Below, piece after piece: positions 55,437 through 64,000 of a stretch of 64,000 nt of DNA. This DNA is from Micavibrio sp. Its GTDB lineage: Bacteria > Pseudomonadota > Alphaproteobacteria > Micavibrionales > Micavibrionaceae. Under the pieces are notes generated by a model, which saw nothing but the letters and a program-made list of their open reading frames with translations, did no database searches and had not been told where the DNA came from. Location of the stretch: positions 295,535 through 359,534 of the forward strand of contig BQJE01000003.1 of NCBI GenBank assembly GCA_021604545.1, given 5' to 3'. The number at the start of each line of letters is the position of its first letter. Positions within the stretch are counted from its first letter, which is position 1. A program made the position numbers and the translations under genes.

Positions 55437-56456
55437 ATGAAACTCACCTGGAAGCAGATCGAGCCCTTCGTCAAAGCCCCCGACCCCAAAGCGCGGGTGG
55501 TGCTGGTTTACGGGCCCGATAACGGCCTGATGCGTGAGCGCGCCAAAACCATTGGCTTGTCTGTGGTTGAGGATTATGCCGATCCGTTTAACGTCGCGGC
55601 CTTAAGCACTGAGCAGTTGGCTGAAGACCCCGCACGTCTTTCGGACGAGGCCCATGCCATATCAATGATGGGTGGTGGGCGGCTGATCCGCATTGAAAAT
55701 GCCGGCGACAAGCTCACCACATTGATTAAAACCTATCTCGAAGCTCCGTCAGAGCAGAACCTTGTTATCCTTGAGGCCGGGGAGCTTGGCCCGCGCTCGT
55801 CCTTACGTAAAGCCTGTGAAGCCGCCAAAAACGCCGCCGCCCTTCCCTGCTATGTTGAGGATGAGCGCGATTTATCCCGCCTGATCCGCGAAAGCGTGCA
55901 AGACGCCAATCTACGCATTGATGCCGATGCCGTGACCTGGCTGGCCGGTAATATCACCGGAAACCGCGGCAAGGCCCGCAGCGAACTTATGAAACTTATC
56001 ACTTACAAAGGGGATGAGACCTCCGCTATCAGCCTTGAGGACGTCCAGAATGCTTGCGGCGAGGCCGGAGCCGGGTCCCTTGATACGTTGGTTTACAGTG
56101 CCGGTGGTGGCAATCCCAAAGAGGCCTTGCGGGCCTATGATCGTTTGCTGGCAGAGGGCGTTCCGTTTATGGCAGTGCTCCGTAGCCTACAAAATCACTT
56201 TCGAAAGCTACATCTTACGAAAGCACGAGTGGAATCTGGTGAGCCTCTGGAAATTGCCATAAAGAAACTCACGCCCCCAATTTTCTTTAAGCAAGAGCCT
56301 GCTTTCAAAGCCCAACTCAACAAATGGTCGCTTCCTGTTCTTGAGCAAATCGCTGGCAAATTAATGTTGTTAGAGGCCCAGTGCAAAAAAACCGGCGCCA
56401 TGCCCGAGACCTTGTGTTCGCAGGCGCTTTTGTCGATTAGCAAATCCGCCCGCTAA
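55437..56456 (+). CDS. holA: DNA polymerase III subunit delta
   Basis: 339 residues. It is the clamp-loader delta subunit that opens the beta clamp. N-terminal VVLVYGPDNGLMRERAKTI, the middle VTWLAGNITGNRGKARSELMKL and a late MLLEAQCKKTGAMPETLCSQALLSI fit HolA. Position downstream of leuS-lptE and convergent with parB is the usual alphaproteobacterial order, here split by a 3.6-kb insertion. Confidence 0.9.
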   Translation: MKLTWKQIEPFVKAPDPKARVVLVYGPDNGLMRERAKTIGLSVVEDYADPFNVAALSTEQLAEDPARLSDEAHAISMMGGGRLIRIENAGDKLTTLIKTYLEAPSEQNLVILEAGELGPRSSLRKACEAAKNAAALPCYVEDERDLSRLIRESVQDANLRIDADAVTWLAGNITGNRGKARSELMKLITYKGDETSAISLEDVQNACGEAGAGSLDTLVYSAGGGNPKEALRAYDRLLAEGVPFMAVLRSLQNHFRKLHLTKARVESGEPLEIAIKKLTPPIFFKQEPAFKAQLNKWSLPVLEQIAGKLMLLEAQCKKTGAMPETLCSQALLSISKSAR

Positions 56457-56464
56457 ATTTACAT

Positions 56465-56493
56465 TTGACAAAAGAGCGGAATTAAATTATGAA
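56465..56493 (+). promoter_or_regulatory. TTGACA-type promoter
   Basis: TTGACA, 17-base spacer beginning AAAGAG, -10 TATGAA, immediately after holA and before the 173-residue orphan. Confidence 0.5.
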
Positions 56494-56520
56494 AATCCCT
56501 TTAATATCCTGGGAGACATT

Positions 56521-57042
56521 ATGAGCACAAGTAAGTTTAATCCTCACGCTAGGAGCGGCAGCAACTGGAAGCAGGCCAAAGATCCTGGCCTTTGGAAGCG
56601 TATAACGGATAGATGGGAGAAAGGTGTTATTTCTGTCCCCTCGGATTTCGGTGATCTTGCAGATGATAAAATTTTTAAAAATTCCGTCGAGGAGCATATC
56701 TGGAATTTTGCAAAGGGCTATGGTTTTCCGCTTGCGATAAACTTGACGCTTAAAGTATGCGCTGAAATGCCAGCCGGCTCAGAAATCCACGATATGCTAC
56801 TTAATACTATTCTTGATCTTGCTAGCGAGATAAGAGGCAAGGGAACATATACCTGTACAGCAAATGAAGCCATTTTAGACGTTTATACCCGTACCTTATG
56901 TGGCAGTATTACTGAGGCACGAGCAATATCCATAACACCCACAACAGGAAAATATGCTGAAGAATTGAGAAGACTGCAAGAAAACGACCAACACGCGCAA
57001 GCGCTTAAGTTGATTGACCCAGATCTTACAGTTCCACTATAA
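56521..57042 (+). CDS. Unknown protein of 173 residues
   Basis: ATG 56521 preceded by GGGAG. Soluble; three cysteines (VCAEM, YTCTA, TLCGS). Helical-looking with FNPHARSGSNWKQAKDPGLWKRITDRW at the start. No family recognised. It lies between holA and the convergent parB, an orphan inserted in a conserved cluster, with its own promoter. Confidence 0.68.
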   Translation: MSTSKFNPHARSGSNWKQAKDPGLWKRITDRWEKGVISVPSDFGDLADDKIFKNSVEEHIWNFAKGYGFPLAINLTLKVCAEMPAGSEIHDMLLNTILDLASEIRGKGTYTCTANEAILDVYTRTLCGSITEARAISITPTTGKYAEELRRLQENDQHAQALKLIDPDLTVPL

Positions 57043-57044
57043 AC

Positions 57045-58034
57045 CTACCCGCTCAAACGGCTTCCCGGAAAATGAGACAAGCGGTGGAGCACTTCATCCA
57101 GTTGGTCCAGCGACTTAAATGCAATTTTCAGTGTGCCGCTCTGGCCGCTGCCATCAATGCTGACATTCATGCCCAGCGCGTTGGATACTTCTTTTTCCAG
57201 CGCCAGCGTATCAACATCCTTACCCTGTTGGCTTCTCGCCCGCGGGCCCGAAGATTTTTTTGGCCCCAAAGGATTATCTTCCGCCGCCAATCTTTCGGTC
57301 TGACGAACGCTTAATCCCTGCGAGACAATCTTTTTGACCAGCTCATCCGGATTTTTTGTTTTGATTAACGCACGCGCATGTCCAATGGTGATCGTGCCGT
57401 CACTTAGATGCGCCTGAACCAGATCTGTCAGTCCGGTGAGGCGAACCATATTGGCAATATGAGAGCGGCTTTTGCCGATTTTCTGTGCCAGCTGGTCCTG
57501 AGTGTATTTATATTCCTCCAGCATTTTCTGATAGCCGACAGCTTCATCCATCGGGTTGAGATCTTCGCGCTGCAGGTTTTCGATCAGCGCAATTTCATAG
57601 GCCTGCGCATCATCCAGATCGAGAACAATCACCGGCACTTCGTGGCGCTGCGCCCGCTGTGAAGCGCGCCAACGTCTTTCCCCGGCGATGATTTCGTAAT
57701 AGCCTTCATTATTTGGCGAACGCCGTACCAGCAAGGGCTGTAAAACCCCGTGTTCTTTTATGGACGCGCTCAACTCTTCAATCGCTGCCATATCCAGAAC
57801 CCGGCGCGGCTGGTGTGGATTGGGCTGGACCTTATCAATGCCAATCATTTTACGGGCCTGCGCGGAGTCAGAATTTTCTTCACTGGCTTCGTCAGTAGGC
57901 GCAGATGCGGCAGTTTTAACCGGCGCTGCCGGGCTTTCGTCATCATCAAACAGCGCGTTCAGACCACGGCCTAATCCGCGTTTTTTCGGGTTTAGGTCTT
58001 TGCTTTCTTCCCGGGTTTTTTCTTCTGTAATCAT
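57045..58034 (-). CDS. parB: Chromosome-partitioning protein ParB
   Basis: 329 residues. It binds parS and spreads by CTP-dependent clamping. N-terminal GLGRGLNALF, ParB domain with KVQPNPHQPRRVLD and CTP-binding GERRWRASQRA near residue 120, then ALIENLQREDLNPMDEAVGYQKMLEEY and a helix-turn-helix (QKIGKSRSHIANMVRLTGL), C-terminal dimerisation. Starts the base after the parA stop. Four parS sites lie within about 5 kb. Confidence 0.97.
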   Translation of the reverse strand: MITEEKTREESKDLNPKKRGLGRGLNALFDDDESPAAPVKTAASAPTDEASEENSDSAQARKMIGIDKVQPNPHQPRRVLDMAAIEELSASIKEHGVLQPLLVRRSPNNEGYYEIIAGERRWRASQRAQRHEVPVIVLDLDDAQAYEIALIENLQREDLNPMDEAVGYQKMLEEYKYTQDQLAQKIGKSRSHIANMVRLTGLTDLVQAHLSDGTITIGHARALIKTKNPDELVKKIVSQGLSVRQTERLAAEDNPLGPKKSSGPRARSQQGKDVDTLALEKEVSNALGMNVSIDGSGQSGTLKIAFKSLDQLDEVLHRLSHFPGSRLSG

Positions 58035-58877
58035 CTAGGCCACCTGCCCTTTCTGCATCATTTGTTCTTCCTTCAGAATATCGCGCTCACGCCGAATAAC
58101 TTCACCGGCGAGATGAATATAGGCCTGCGCGCCCGGACATTTCATGTCATAGACAATTGCCGGCAAACCATAGGACGGCGCCTCGGATAATCTAACATTG
58201 CGCGGAATCACAGTTTTATAAACCTTATCACCAAAGTGCTTGCGCACATCTGCCGCCACCGCACCCGACAAATTATTGCGCTGGTCATACATCGTCAGCA
58301 CAACGCCATGAATATCAAGATCAGGATTGAAACTACGCTGAACACGTTCGATGGTTTTCACCAGATGACTAAGGCCTTCCAGCGCATAAAATTCACATTG
58401 GAGCGGCACAACAATTGAATCAACGGCCACAAAAGCATTGAGCGTCAGCAGGCTCAAAGATGGCGGGCAATCAATGATCACATAGTCATACGGCAGCGGT
58501 TTGCGCAGGGCTTTTTTCAGTTTGTATTCACGATCATCGGCGGTGACCAGCTCAATTTCTGCCCCGGCCAGATGCAGCGAGCTTGGCACAACAGACAGGC
58601 GCGGCACCTTGGTTTTCACCGCGACGTCCTCGACATTCGCCTCATCAAACAAAACATCATAGGTGCTCTTTTGAATTTCCGAGCGGCGCACGCCCAGCCC
58701 GGTTGACGCGTTGCCCTGCGAATCCAGATCAACCAGCAAAACTTTCTGCCCTACCGCACAAAGTGCCGTGGCTAAATTAACGGCTGTGGTCGTTTTGCCG
58801 ACCCCGCCTTTTTGATTGGCAACCGCCAGAAGTCTTGGGTGTTTTTTGTCTGTGGGATTGGAACGCGCCTGCATCAT
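58035..58877 (-). CDS. parA: Chromosome-partitioning ATPase ParA
   Basis: 280 residues, deviant Walker ATPase: NQKGGVGKTTTAVNLA near residue 22, DLDSQGNASTGLG and IIDCPPSLSLLTLNA. It forms gradients on the nucleoid that move ParB-parS complexes. Directly followed by parB in one operon. Confidence 0.97.
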   Translation of the reverse strand: MMQARSNPTDKKHPRLLAVANQKGGVGKTTTAVNLATALCAVGQKVLLVDLDSQGNASTGLGVRRSEIQKSTYDVLFDEANVEDVAVKTKVPRLSVVPSSLHLAGAEIELVTADDREYKLKKALRKPLPYDYVIIDCPPSLSLLTLNAFVAVDSIVVPLQCEFYALEGLSHLVKTIERVQRSFNPDLDIHGVVLTMYDQRNNLSGAVAADVRKHFGDKVYKTVIPRNVRLSEAPSYGLPAIVYDMKCPGAQAYIHLAGEVIRRERDILKEEQMMQKGQVA

Positions 58878-58979
58878 ATCAATCTGCCTTTATCAAAAGG
58901 GTTTATCTTAAAATGGTGTGAGAGCGGGATCATGCCGGGTTTTGCCCCCTAAGTCAAATTTCCAGTCAACTTTCATATG

Positions 58980-59606
58980 CTACAGAATCCGTAGATTCCT
59001 AAGCCTCAACAGGCTGCCCGCTGCGCCCGTTTGGCTGGGGAATTGATCGATATCAAAAGCAAATTTTTGCCGCGCTTCCTCGATTTCAACGTCCGCTTTT
59101 TCGCCCTTCATAAACAGTAATTCCAACGCCGGGTTCTCCTGCGCGAATGGCAGGCAATAGCCGCATAATTTCTCTAGATTCGCCAGCGCCCGGGCCGTAA
59201 TCATATCGGGTTTAATCTGCCCATCCATATCTTCAATCCGCGTATTGTGGATAGAAACGGGGGTGTTTGTTTCACGTGAAACGGTGCGGAGGAATTCGCA
59301 TTTTCTGGCATCCGATTCGACTAAATGAACATCCAGGGCAGGCCTGAGCATTGCCAGCACCAATCCGGGAAACCCGGCGCCGCTCCCAAAATCTGCAAGG
59401 ATTCCGGTACTTTCAGCGATATGAGATTCGAGTTGTATCGAATCGTTAAAGTGCCGCTCCCAGGCATCGCCCACACTGCTGGCACTAACCAGATTGATAG
59501 CCTTTTGCCATTTCAGGAGGAGCGCGTGATACGCCTCCAACTTTTCCCGCGTTTCACGTGAAACATCCCCAGAGTTTTCCCCATCCTGATTCTGCTTAGG
59601 CGGCAT
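58980..59606 (-). CDS. rsmG: 16S rRNA (guanine527-N7)-methyltransferase
   Basis: 208 residues. SAM-dependent methylation of G527 in 16S r[21 protein letters not shown] near residue 70 and [18 protein letters not shown] are typical. The N-terminus overlaps the mnmG 3' end by 11 bases. Two parS sites lie inside and add VSRET peptides near residues 15 and 110, in regions that differ between species. Confidence 0.95.
   Translation of the reverse strand: MPPKQNQDGENSGDVSRETREKLEAYHALLLKWQKAINLVSASSVGDAWERHFNDSIQLESHIAESTGILADFGSGAGFPGLVLAMLRPALDVHLVESDARKCEFLRTVSRETNTPVSIHNTRIEDMDGQIKPDMITARALANLEKLCGYCLPFAQENPALELLFMKGEKADVEIEEARQKFAFDIDQFPSQTGAAGSLLRLRNLRIL
59268..59283. promoter_or_regulatory. 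parS site 1 (inside rsmG)
   Basis: TGTTTCACGTGAAACG: one mismatch at the last base to the 16-bp parS palindrome. Near 1.2 kb from parB's start. Confidence 0.88.
59550..59565. promoter_or_regulatory. parS site 2 (inside rsmG)
   Basis: CGTTTCACGTGAAACA: one mismatch at the first base to the consensus. It lies in the N-terminal codons of rsmG. Confidence 0.88.
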
Positions 59607-61512
59607 GGGATTTCCGCTCTTTTTTTGGGCCTTTTTTCACATGGCGCAGCAGGGCAATTACCGCCGCCGGGGTCACACCGGGAATACGTGAGGCTGCCCC
59701 CAAAGTCACGGGCCGTGCCTGTTCCAGCTTTTGCCGCACTTCATTGGACAAGCTGCCAACTTCACTGTAATCAAGACTGGCCGGGAGTTCCAGCGCCTCA
59801 TCCTTACGAAACGCCCGAATGTCGGCTTCATGGCGCTCCATATAGCCAGCATATAGCGCATCGATTTCAATTTGCTCACGAATTTCGCCATCAATATCGC
59901 CGAGCTCCGGCCAAACGGTCTGGAGCTGTTCCCAGTCAATATCCGGGTAAGCCAGCAAATCCGCGACATTGCGGCGGGTACCGTCTTTGTTTACCCCAAC
60001 GCCATGGGCCTCAAGTTCATTCGGGGTGGCTTTTAAAGATCCTACCAAATCCCTAGCCTGCGCTAGCTTTTCAGACTTTTTAGCCCAGATTTCTACACGT
60101 TTTGCGCCCACACAACCAATTTCCAATCCCCTGCCCGTCAGGCGCTGATCGGCATTATCGGCACGTAATCTTAATCGATATTCCGCCCGGCTGGTGAACA
60201 TCCGATAGGGCTCCGGCGCGCCGCAGGTAATTAGATCATCAATCAGCACGCCAATATAGGCCTCGGCTCGATCCAGTGTAAAAGTGGGCCCTGTTTCACG
60301 TGAAACATTCGATACGACCTGTTGTGATTCACATTGCAGCGCTGCATTGATTCCAGCCATCAAACCCTGCGCAGCGGCTTCTTCATAACCGGTGGTGCCG
60401 TTAATCTGCCCGGCGAGGAAAAGTCCCGGAATCCTGCGGGATTCGAGGGTATTTTTCAGATCACGCGGGTCAGCATAGTCGTATTCAATGGCATAGCCCC
60501 ACTCCAAAACCTCAACATTTTCAAGGCCTTGGATCGAATGAAGATAGGCATCCTGCACCTCTGTGGGCAGCGAAGTCGAAATCCCGTTGGGATAGACGGT
60601 ATCTGTATGCCCTGGCAGCCCCTCCGGCTCCAAAAAGATCTGGTGGCGGGATTTATCGGCAAAACGCGAGATTTTATCCTCGATTGACGGGCAATAGCGC
60701 GGCCCGGTACCGGTGATATTGCCGGAATACATCGCCGAGCGGTGAAGATTATCGGCAATAATTTTATGTGTGTTTTCATTGGTATAGGTGATGTGGCACG
60801 GAATCTGCGGCACGATGATTTCGCTATTCATATAGGAAAACGGCACCTGCGGATCGTCGCCCGGCTGCTCCTCGAGAACGTCCCAGTTGATGGTTTTGCC
60901 ATTGAGGCGCGGCGGCGTGCCGGTTTTAAGCCTACCCAGCGGAAACTCAAGCCTTTCAAGAGTTTGCGCCAGGCCAATGGTTGGCTCTTCGCCGACGCGG
61001 CCAGCCGGAATCTGTTCCTCGCCACGGTGAATCATGCCGCGCAAGAATGTCCCGGTGGTCAAAACCACGGCGCTGCAAGGAATGGTATCGCCGCAAAGCG
61101 TTGTCAGCCCTTCGATTGCGCCCGCCTCATCCAGCACCAGATCATCGGCGGCACCCTCGATCAGGCTCAAATTGGGGTAATCAGAAAGCTCTTCCTGCAT
61201 CGCCTCGCGGTATAATTTGCGGTCGGCCTGCGCCCGTGGCCCGCGCACAGCGGGGCCTTTAGAGGCATTGAGCATGCGAAACTGGATCCCGGCCCGGTCG
61301 ATGATGCGGCCCATCAGCCCGTCCAGCGCATCAATTTCGCGCACCAGATGGCCCTTGCCCAGCCCACCAATCGCCGGGTTGCAGGACATCGCACCAATGG
61401 TACCCAGCTTATGGGTGAGCAGCGCGGTTTTGGCCCCAGTGCGCGCAGAGGCGGCAGCCGCTTCACAGCCCGCATGACCCCCACCGACAACAATGACGTC
61501 AAAGTGTTTCAT
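59596..61512 (-). CDS. mnmG: tRNA uridine-5-carboxymethylaminomethyl enzyme MnmG
   Basis: 638 residues (GidA). With MnmE it modifies wobble uridine U34 of certain tRNAs. FAD-binding [17 protein letters not shown] near residue 10, [23 protein letters not shown], and [23 protein letters not shown] are present. A parS site lies inside and gives an NVSRETG stretch in the middle. Between mnmE and rsmG, all minus. Confidence 0.97.
   Translation of the reverse strand: MKHFDVIVVGGGHAGCEAAAASARTGAKTALLTHKLGTIGAMSCNPAIGGLGKGHLVREIDALDGLMGRIIDRAGIQFRMLNASKGPAVRGPRAQADRKLYREAMQEELSDYPNLSLIEGAADDLVLDEAGAIEGLTTLCGDTIPCSAVVLTTGTFLRGMIHRGEEQIPAGRVGEEPTIGLAQTLERLEFPLGRLKTGTPPRLNGKTINWDVLEEQPGDDPQVPFSYMNSEIIVPQIPCHITYTNENTHKIIADNLHRSAMYSGNITGTGPRYCPSIEDKISRFADKSRHQIFLEPEGLPGHTDTVYPNGISTSLPTEVQDAYLHSIQGLENVEVLEWGYAIEYDYADPRDLKNTLESRRIPGLFLAGQINGTTGYEEAAAQGLMAGINAALQCESQQVVSNVSRETGPTFTLDRAEAYIGVLIDDLITCGAPEPYRMFTSRAEYRLRLRADNADQRLTGRGLEIGCVGAKRVEIWAKKSEKLAQARDLVGSLKATPNELEAHGVGVNKDGTRRNVADLLAYPDIDWEQLQTVWPELGDIDGEIREQIEIDALYAGYMERHEADIRAFRKDEALELPASLDYSEVGSLSNEVRQKLEQARPVTLGAASRIPGVTPAAVIALLRHVKKGPKKERKSHAA
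60292..60307. promoter_or_regulatory. parS site 3 (inside mnmG)
   Basis: TGTTTCACGTGAAACA: perfect match to the 16-bp parS consensus. Confidence 0.93.
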
Positions 61513-61549
61513 GGCCGCTGATATACAGTTTTTGGGTAAAAATTGCCAG

Positions 61550-62995
61550 TTATTTCCCGATACAGAAATCTCTGAAGATCACATCGAGGAGATCTTCGAC
61601 ATCAACGCGACCGGTGATGCGACCCAGAGCGCGTACTGACAAGCGCATATCTTCTGCCATCAATTCGGGCAGTTGGGCCTTCAGGGCACGGGTAAGGGAG
61701 CTGCGGCATTCCTCGAGCGCCTTTCTGTGGCGCTGTCGGGTGAGGGCCGGGGCTTCGTTTTGCCCGATAAGAGTTTTTGCTTTATCTATCAGGGCGTTAA
61801 TAAGGGTTTCAAGACCATCACCAGTTGAGGCAGAAATGGCAATCGCATTTTTGGGAGCTTTTACGGCCTTGCCGATATCGGATTTATTGATGGCGATAAT
61901 GGTGTTTTCATCAATCAGATCAAGACTATGCTGATCGGGCTCTTGCGTCCCATCAAATAACAAAAGTCTGATATCGGCGTCTTCGGCCCGCTTAAGGGCG
62001 CGGCGAATCCCCTCGGATTCAATGGAATCCTGTCCTTTTTCGCTAATCTGATCTGGCCGCAAACCCGCGGTATCCGCCAGAATCACCGGATAACCACCCA
62101 AATCAAGATGAGCCTCAATAATGTCACGCGTCGTACCGGCGAGCTCAGAAACGATGGCCACATCGCGCTGCGCCAGCGCATTAACCAGCGACGATTTACC
62201 AGCATTGGGCGCGCCAATAACAGCAACGTGGACACCATTTCTAAGGATTTCGCCGCGGCGATTATCATTTAAATGAGCGTCTAAATCACCGATCATTTTC
62301 TCAATCACCGGGCGGATTTGGGGCATAACGCCATCTGGTAAATCCTCATCCGGGAATTCGATATCGGCTTCGGTATGAGCGAGGGCGGCGGTTAAAGCTT
62401 CGCGCCAACGATCATAAAGCCGGGCCAGTGAGCCCTCCATCTGAGAAAGGGCCTGGGCTTTCTGGACCTGAGTCTCAGCATTGATCAGGTCAGCGACGGC
62501 CTCGGCTTCGGTCAAATCCATTTTGCCATTTTCAAAGGCGCGGCGGGTAAATTCGCCGGGCTCAGCCAAACGGTGGCCGGGCTGGCTGGACAGGGTGTTC
62601 AGCAGTTCCTGGATCACAGCAGGGCCGCCATGGATATGATACTCGACCACATCTTCGCCGGTATAGCTGGCAGGTGCTTTAAAAAATACAGTCATCCCCT
62701 TGTCAATTAAGACAGAATCACCATCAGATGTTTCACGTGAAACACTATTCTTACCCCGCCTTATTATTTTACATAATTCAAGTTGGTTGGGAAGGGGGGC
62801 ACTTCCTGTTGGGGTTTTGGGGATTGGGTCTTTGGAGATTGGATCTTTGCCAGAAGAGGGGGAGGTGTCCGTGTTGGTTAATAAAGAAAGGCTGTCTTTC
62901 GCCGCCGGGCCGGAAACGCGGATAATCGCAATGCCAGCGCGCCCAGGGGCGGTGGCCAATGCATAGATGGTCTCGTTTTGAGCGGCATTTGTCAT
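61550..62995 (-). CDS. mnmE: tRNA modification GTPase MnmE
   Basis: 481 residues (TrmE). N-terminal [21 protein letters not shown], then G domain with [14 protein letters not shown] near residue 265, DTAGLR, and NKSD, and a C-terminal end FCIGK with the reactive Cys. Partner of MnmG. A fourth parS site lies near residue 88 and gives SVSRETS, in an unusually long and variable loop (about residues 40-90). Confidence 0.96.
   Translation of the reverse strand: MTNAAQNETIYALATAPGRAGIAIIRVSGPAAKDSLSLLTNTDTSPSSGKDPISKDPIPKTPTGSAPLPNQLELCKIIRRGKNSVSRETSDGDSVLIDKGMTVFFKAPASYTGEDVVEYHIHGGPAVIQELLNTLSSQPGHRLAEPGEFTRRAFENGKMDLTEAEAVADLINAETQVQKAQALSQMEGSLARLYDRWREALTAALAHTEADIEFPDEDLPDGVMPQIRPVIEKMIGDLDAHLNDNRRGEILRNGVHVAVIGAPNAGKSSLVNALAQRDVAIVSELAGTTRDIIEAHLDLGGYPVILADTAGLRPDQISEKGQDSIESEGIRRALKRAEDADIRLLLFDGTQEPDQHSLDLIDENTIIAINKSDIGKAVKAPKNAIAISASTGDGLETLINALIDKAKTLIGQNEAPALTRQRHRKALEECRSSLTRALKAQLPELMAEDMRLSVRALGRITGRVDVEDLLDVIFRDFCIGK
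62729..62744. promoter_or_regulatory. parS site 4 (inside mnmE)
   Basis: TGTTTCACGTGAAACA: perfect match to the consensus. About 2.4 kb from site 3. Confidence 0.93.
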
Positions 62996-63054
62996 GAGGG
63001 GGTTTTACACCGCTTTATACGAATTTTCCATGTCTGTCTTCAGACGCATTAAAC

Positions 63055-63083
63055 TTTACATATTAGAAAGAGCTGTGTTACAA
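63055..63083 (+). promoter_or_regulatory. Possible promoter of the last gene
   Basis: TTTACA, 17-base spacer, TTACAA. Weak consensus. It lies in the gap divergent from mnmE, with a small hairpin AGGGA-AAA-TCCCT nearby. Confidence 0.3.
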
Positions 63084-63124
63084 CTCTTGGTTAGGGAAAA
63101 TCCCTGTAAATATGGAGTTTCTGC

Positions 63125-64000
63125 GTGAAAAATACTACGTTTTCAAATGACTGGATGGTGAGTGCCGTCTTGATGGGCAGCATGCTGACGACCAGCCCGA
63201 CCTGGAGTGGGGAGCCGGGGGTGACGTTTGCGCAGCCGCCAAACGGCGAGAAAAATACCGTTTATGTTCCGGTTGGCCTTACACAGGCCGAACTTGATGA
63301 TCGTCTGAAAATTCAGACCGAGAAACTCAAAACCATGATCGAAGAAGCGCCGGCTAAAACGCATGCTCTGCCGCCCGCAACGAAAAAACAAATCGACCTG
63401 ATGCAGGAAAAAATTGAGGCGCTTGAAAAAGAAGCAAACGGTTATTCCTGGCTGGATTGGCTGGCAATTGTTGCGGGCCTTGTAACAGGCGGCGCTGCTT
63501 ATGCTCAATATCGGAACTATATAAACCAGCGCAATTTTTTAGATAATTTTGCCAACAGGGCTGATGCCACTGGTGAAGAAATTACAGATGGTCTTCGCTA
63601 CGAAAATGCTATGAGCCAGATCAGCAATACCTATGACCTTCTTGCCAGAGGTGAGGAAAGCAGCAGGCGCATTGATAATTTTCCCTACGCCTATCCTTAT
63701 TTTATCCATCGCCTTCCCGATGCGAAGCAGCAGCTTATTTTGCTCATACCGTTCTTTACCCTTGAAATTCTCGGCAACCCCAAAGGCGTCAGGGATTTTC
63801 ACCGCGCTTTGTTTGAACATTTTAATGCCGCGTCGAACGGCAAAGACGGTCTGGACCTGACCATCATCACCTATGACAGGAAGAGTAGGGTAGATCTGGC
63901 CCGCAAACGCTATAGCCATGCTATTCATGCCCTGAAACTTTTGAACAACAAGCCGCAGGTCGATGCGCTGCTTGAAATTTTCAACAAGGAGACAGCAGAC
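63125..64000 (+). CDS. Unknown membrane protein, 3' end outside window
   Basis: GTG 63125 with GGAG seven bases before it opens a frame that stays open to the window end (292 codons). The start is a weak signal-like hydrophobic stretch (residues 10-25). Residues about 57-105 are polar and helical with heptad-like Leu/Ile spacing (LDDRLKIQTEKLKTMIEE and IDLMQEKIEALEKEA), probably coiled coil. A membrane segment follows (WLDWLAIVAGLVTGGAAYAQY, about 110-130), then a soluble region with no recognised domain (NFPYAYPYFIHRLPDAKQQ). Divergent from mnmE. Family unknown. Confidence 0.75.
   Translation, partial: MKNTTFSNDWMVSAVLMGSMLTTSPTWSGEPGVTFAQPPNGEKNTVYVPVGLTQAELDDRLKIQTEKLKTMIEEAPAKTHALPPATKKQIDLMQEKIEALEKEANGYSWLDWLAIVAGLVTGGAAYAQYRNYINQRNFLDNFANRADATGEEITDGLRYENAMSQISNTYDLLARGEESSRRIDNFPYAYPYFIHRLPDAKQQLILLIPFFTLEILGNPKGVRDFHRALFEHFNAASNGKDGLDLTIITYDRKSRVDLARKRYSHAIHALKLLNNKPQVDALLEIFNKETAD

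Noticed and set aside
59245..59254. DnaA-box-like TTGTGGATAG inside rsmG
   Set aside because: One mismatched copy in coding sequence, no cluster and no AT-rich unwinding region, so not an origin.
1..64000. CRISPR array, prophage, toxin-antitoxin or restriction cassette
   Set aside because: No spaced direct repeats, integrase, portal, Cas or paired toxin-antitoxin genes were recognised.

Overview
The window reads as chromosomal DNA of a Gram-negative alphaproteobacterium. The strongest evidence is gene order: DUF3576 lipoprotein-leuS-lptE-holA facing parB-parA-rsmG-mnmG-mnmE, hslVU beside a his cluster, an NDUFA9-like reductase, and LPS-side genes (lptE, porin, surA-like chaperone, heptosyltransferase-like GT9). 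Base composition is moderate, with AT-richer islands carrying unrecognised genes. The order cannot be fixed from the sequence; a Rhodospirillales- or Micavibrionales-like lineage is a guess.

Layout. 1-7.3 kb: truncated MATE exporter, AsmA-like protein, TVP38 membrane protein coupled to a flavin disulfide reductase, ArsC-like protein, sodium:solute symporter, small Cys-containing protein, exported lactonase-like metallo-hydrolase, tRNA-Ser(GGA). 7.4-13.8 kb: small membrane protein, alpha/beta hydrolase, GT4-GT9 glycosyltransferase pair, ArsR-type regulator, SDR, gmk and an orphan. 13.8-25.2 kb: rsmA with a SurA-like chaperone, NDUFA9-like protein, DUF1223 protein, UvrD/PcrA helicase, diguanylate cyclase, LprI-like protein, a Cys-rich orphan and ComM. 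25.3-29.7 kb: mostly orphans, plus a HIT protein and panD. 29.7-37.2 kb: histidine biosynthesis (hisE, F, A, H, B on minus, hisD on plus), interrupted by a GNAT acetyltransferase, small orphans and a metal-type DUF2946/outer-membrane pair. 37.2-46.4 kb: lipoprotein trypsin-like protease, hslVU, M23 protein, Smr protein, three unknown proteins, a degenerate response regulator and YggS. 46.5-63 kb: porin, then the DUF3576-leuS-lptE-holA cluster interrupted by a glutathione-synthesis pair, then parB-parA-rsmG-mnmG-mnmE. The last 0.9 kb opens a gene of unknown function that runs off the window.

Most interesting signals. (1) Four parS sites (16-bp palindrome TGTTTCACGTGAAACA, two perfect and two with one end mismatch) lie inside rsmG (two), mnmG and mnmE, all in one reading frame, so each inserts the peptide V-S-R-E-T. 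With parAB beside them this marks the chromosome-segregation centre. (2) Eight genes scattered over 40 kb, none of recognised family, share a near-identical promoter (TTGACA, usually followed by TAA, 17-bp spacer), 28 to 55 bp from the -10 to the start codon. (3) Two perfect TTAA-N7-TTAA (CtrA-type) boxes sit immediately upstream of unknown proteins at 27.7 and 43.6 kb. (4) Palindromic dispersed-repeat-like elements lie near tRNA-Ser, upstream of yggS and upstream of the DUF3576 gene.

No CRISPR array, rRNA, intact insertion sequence, prophage or convincing riboswitch was seen.
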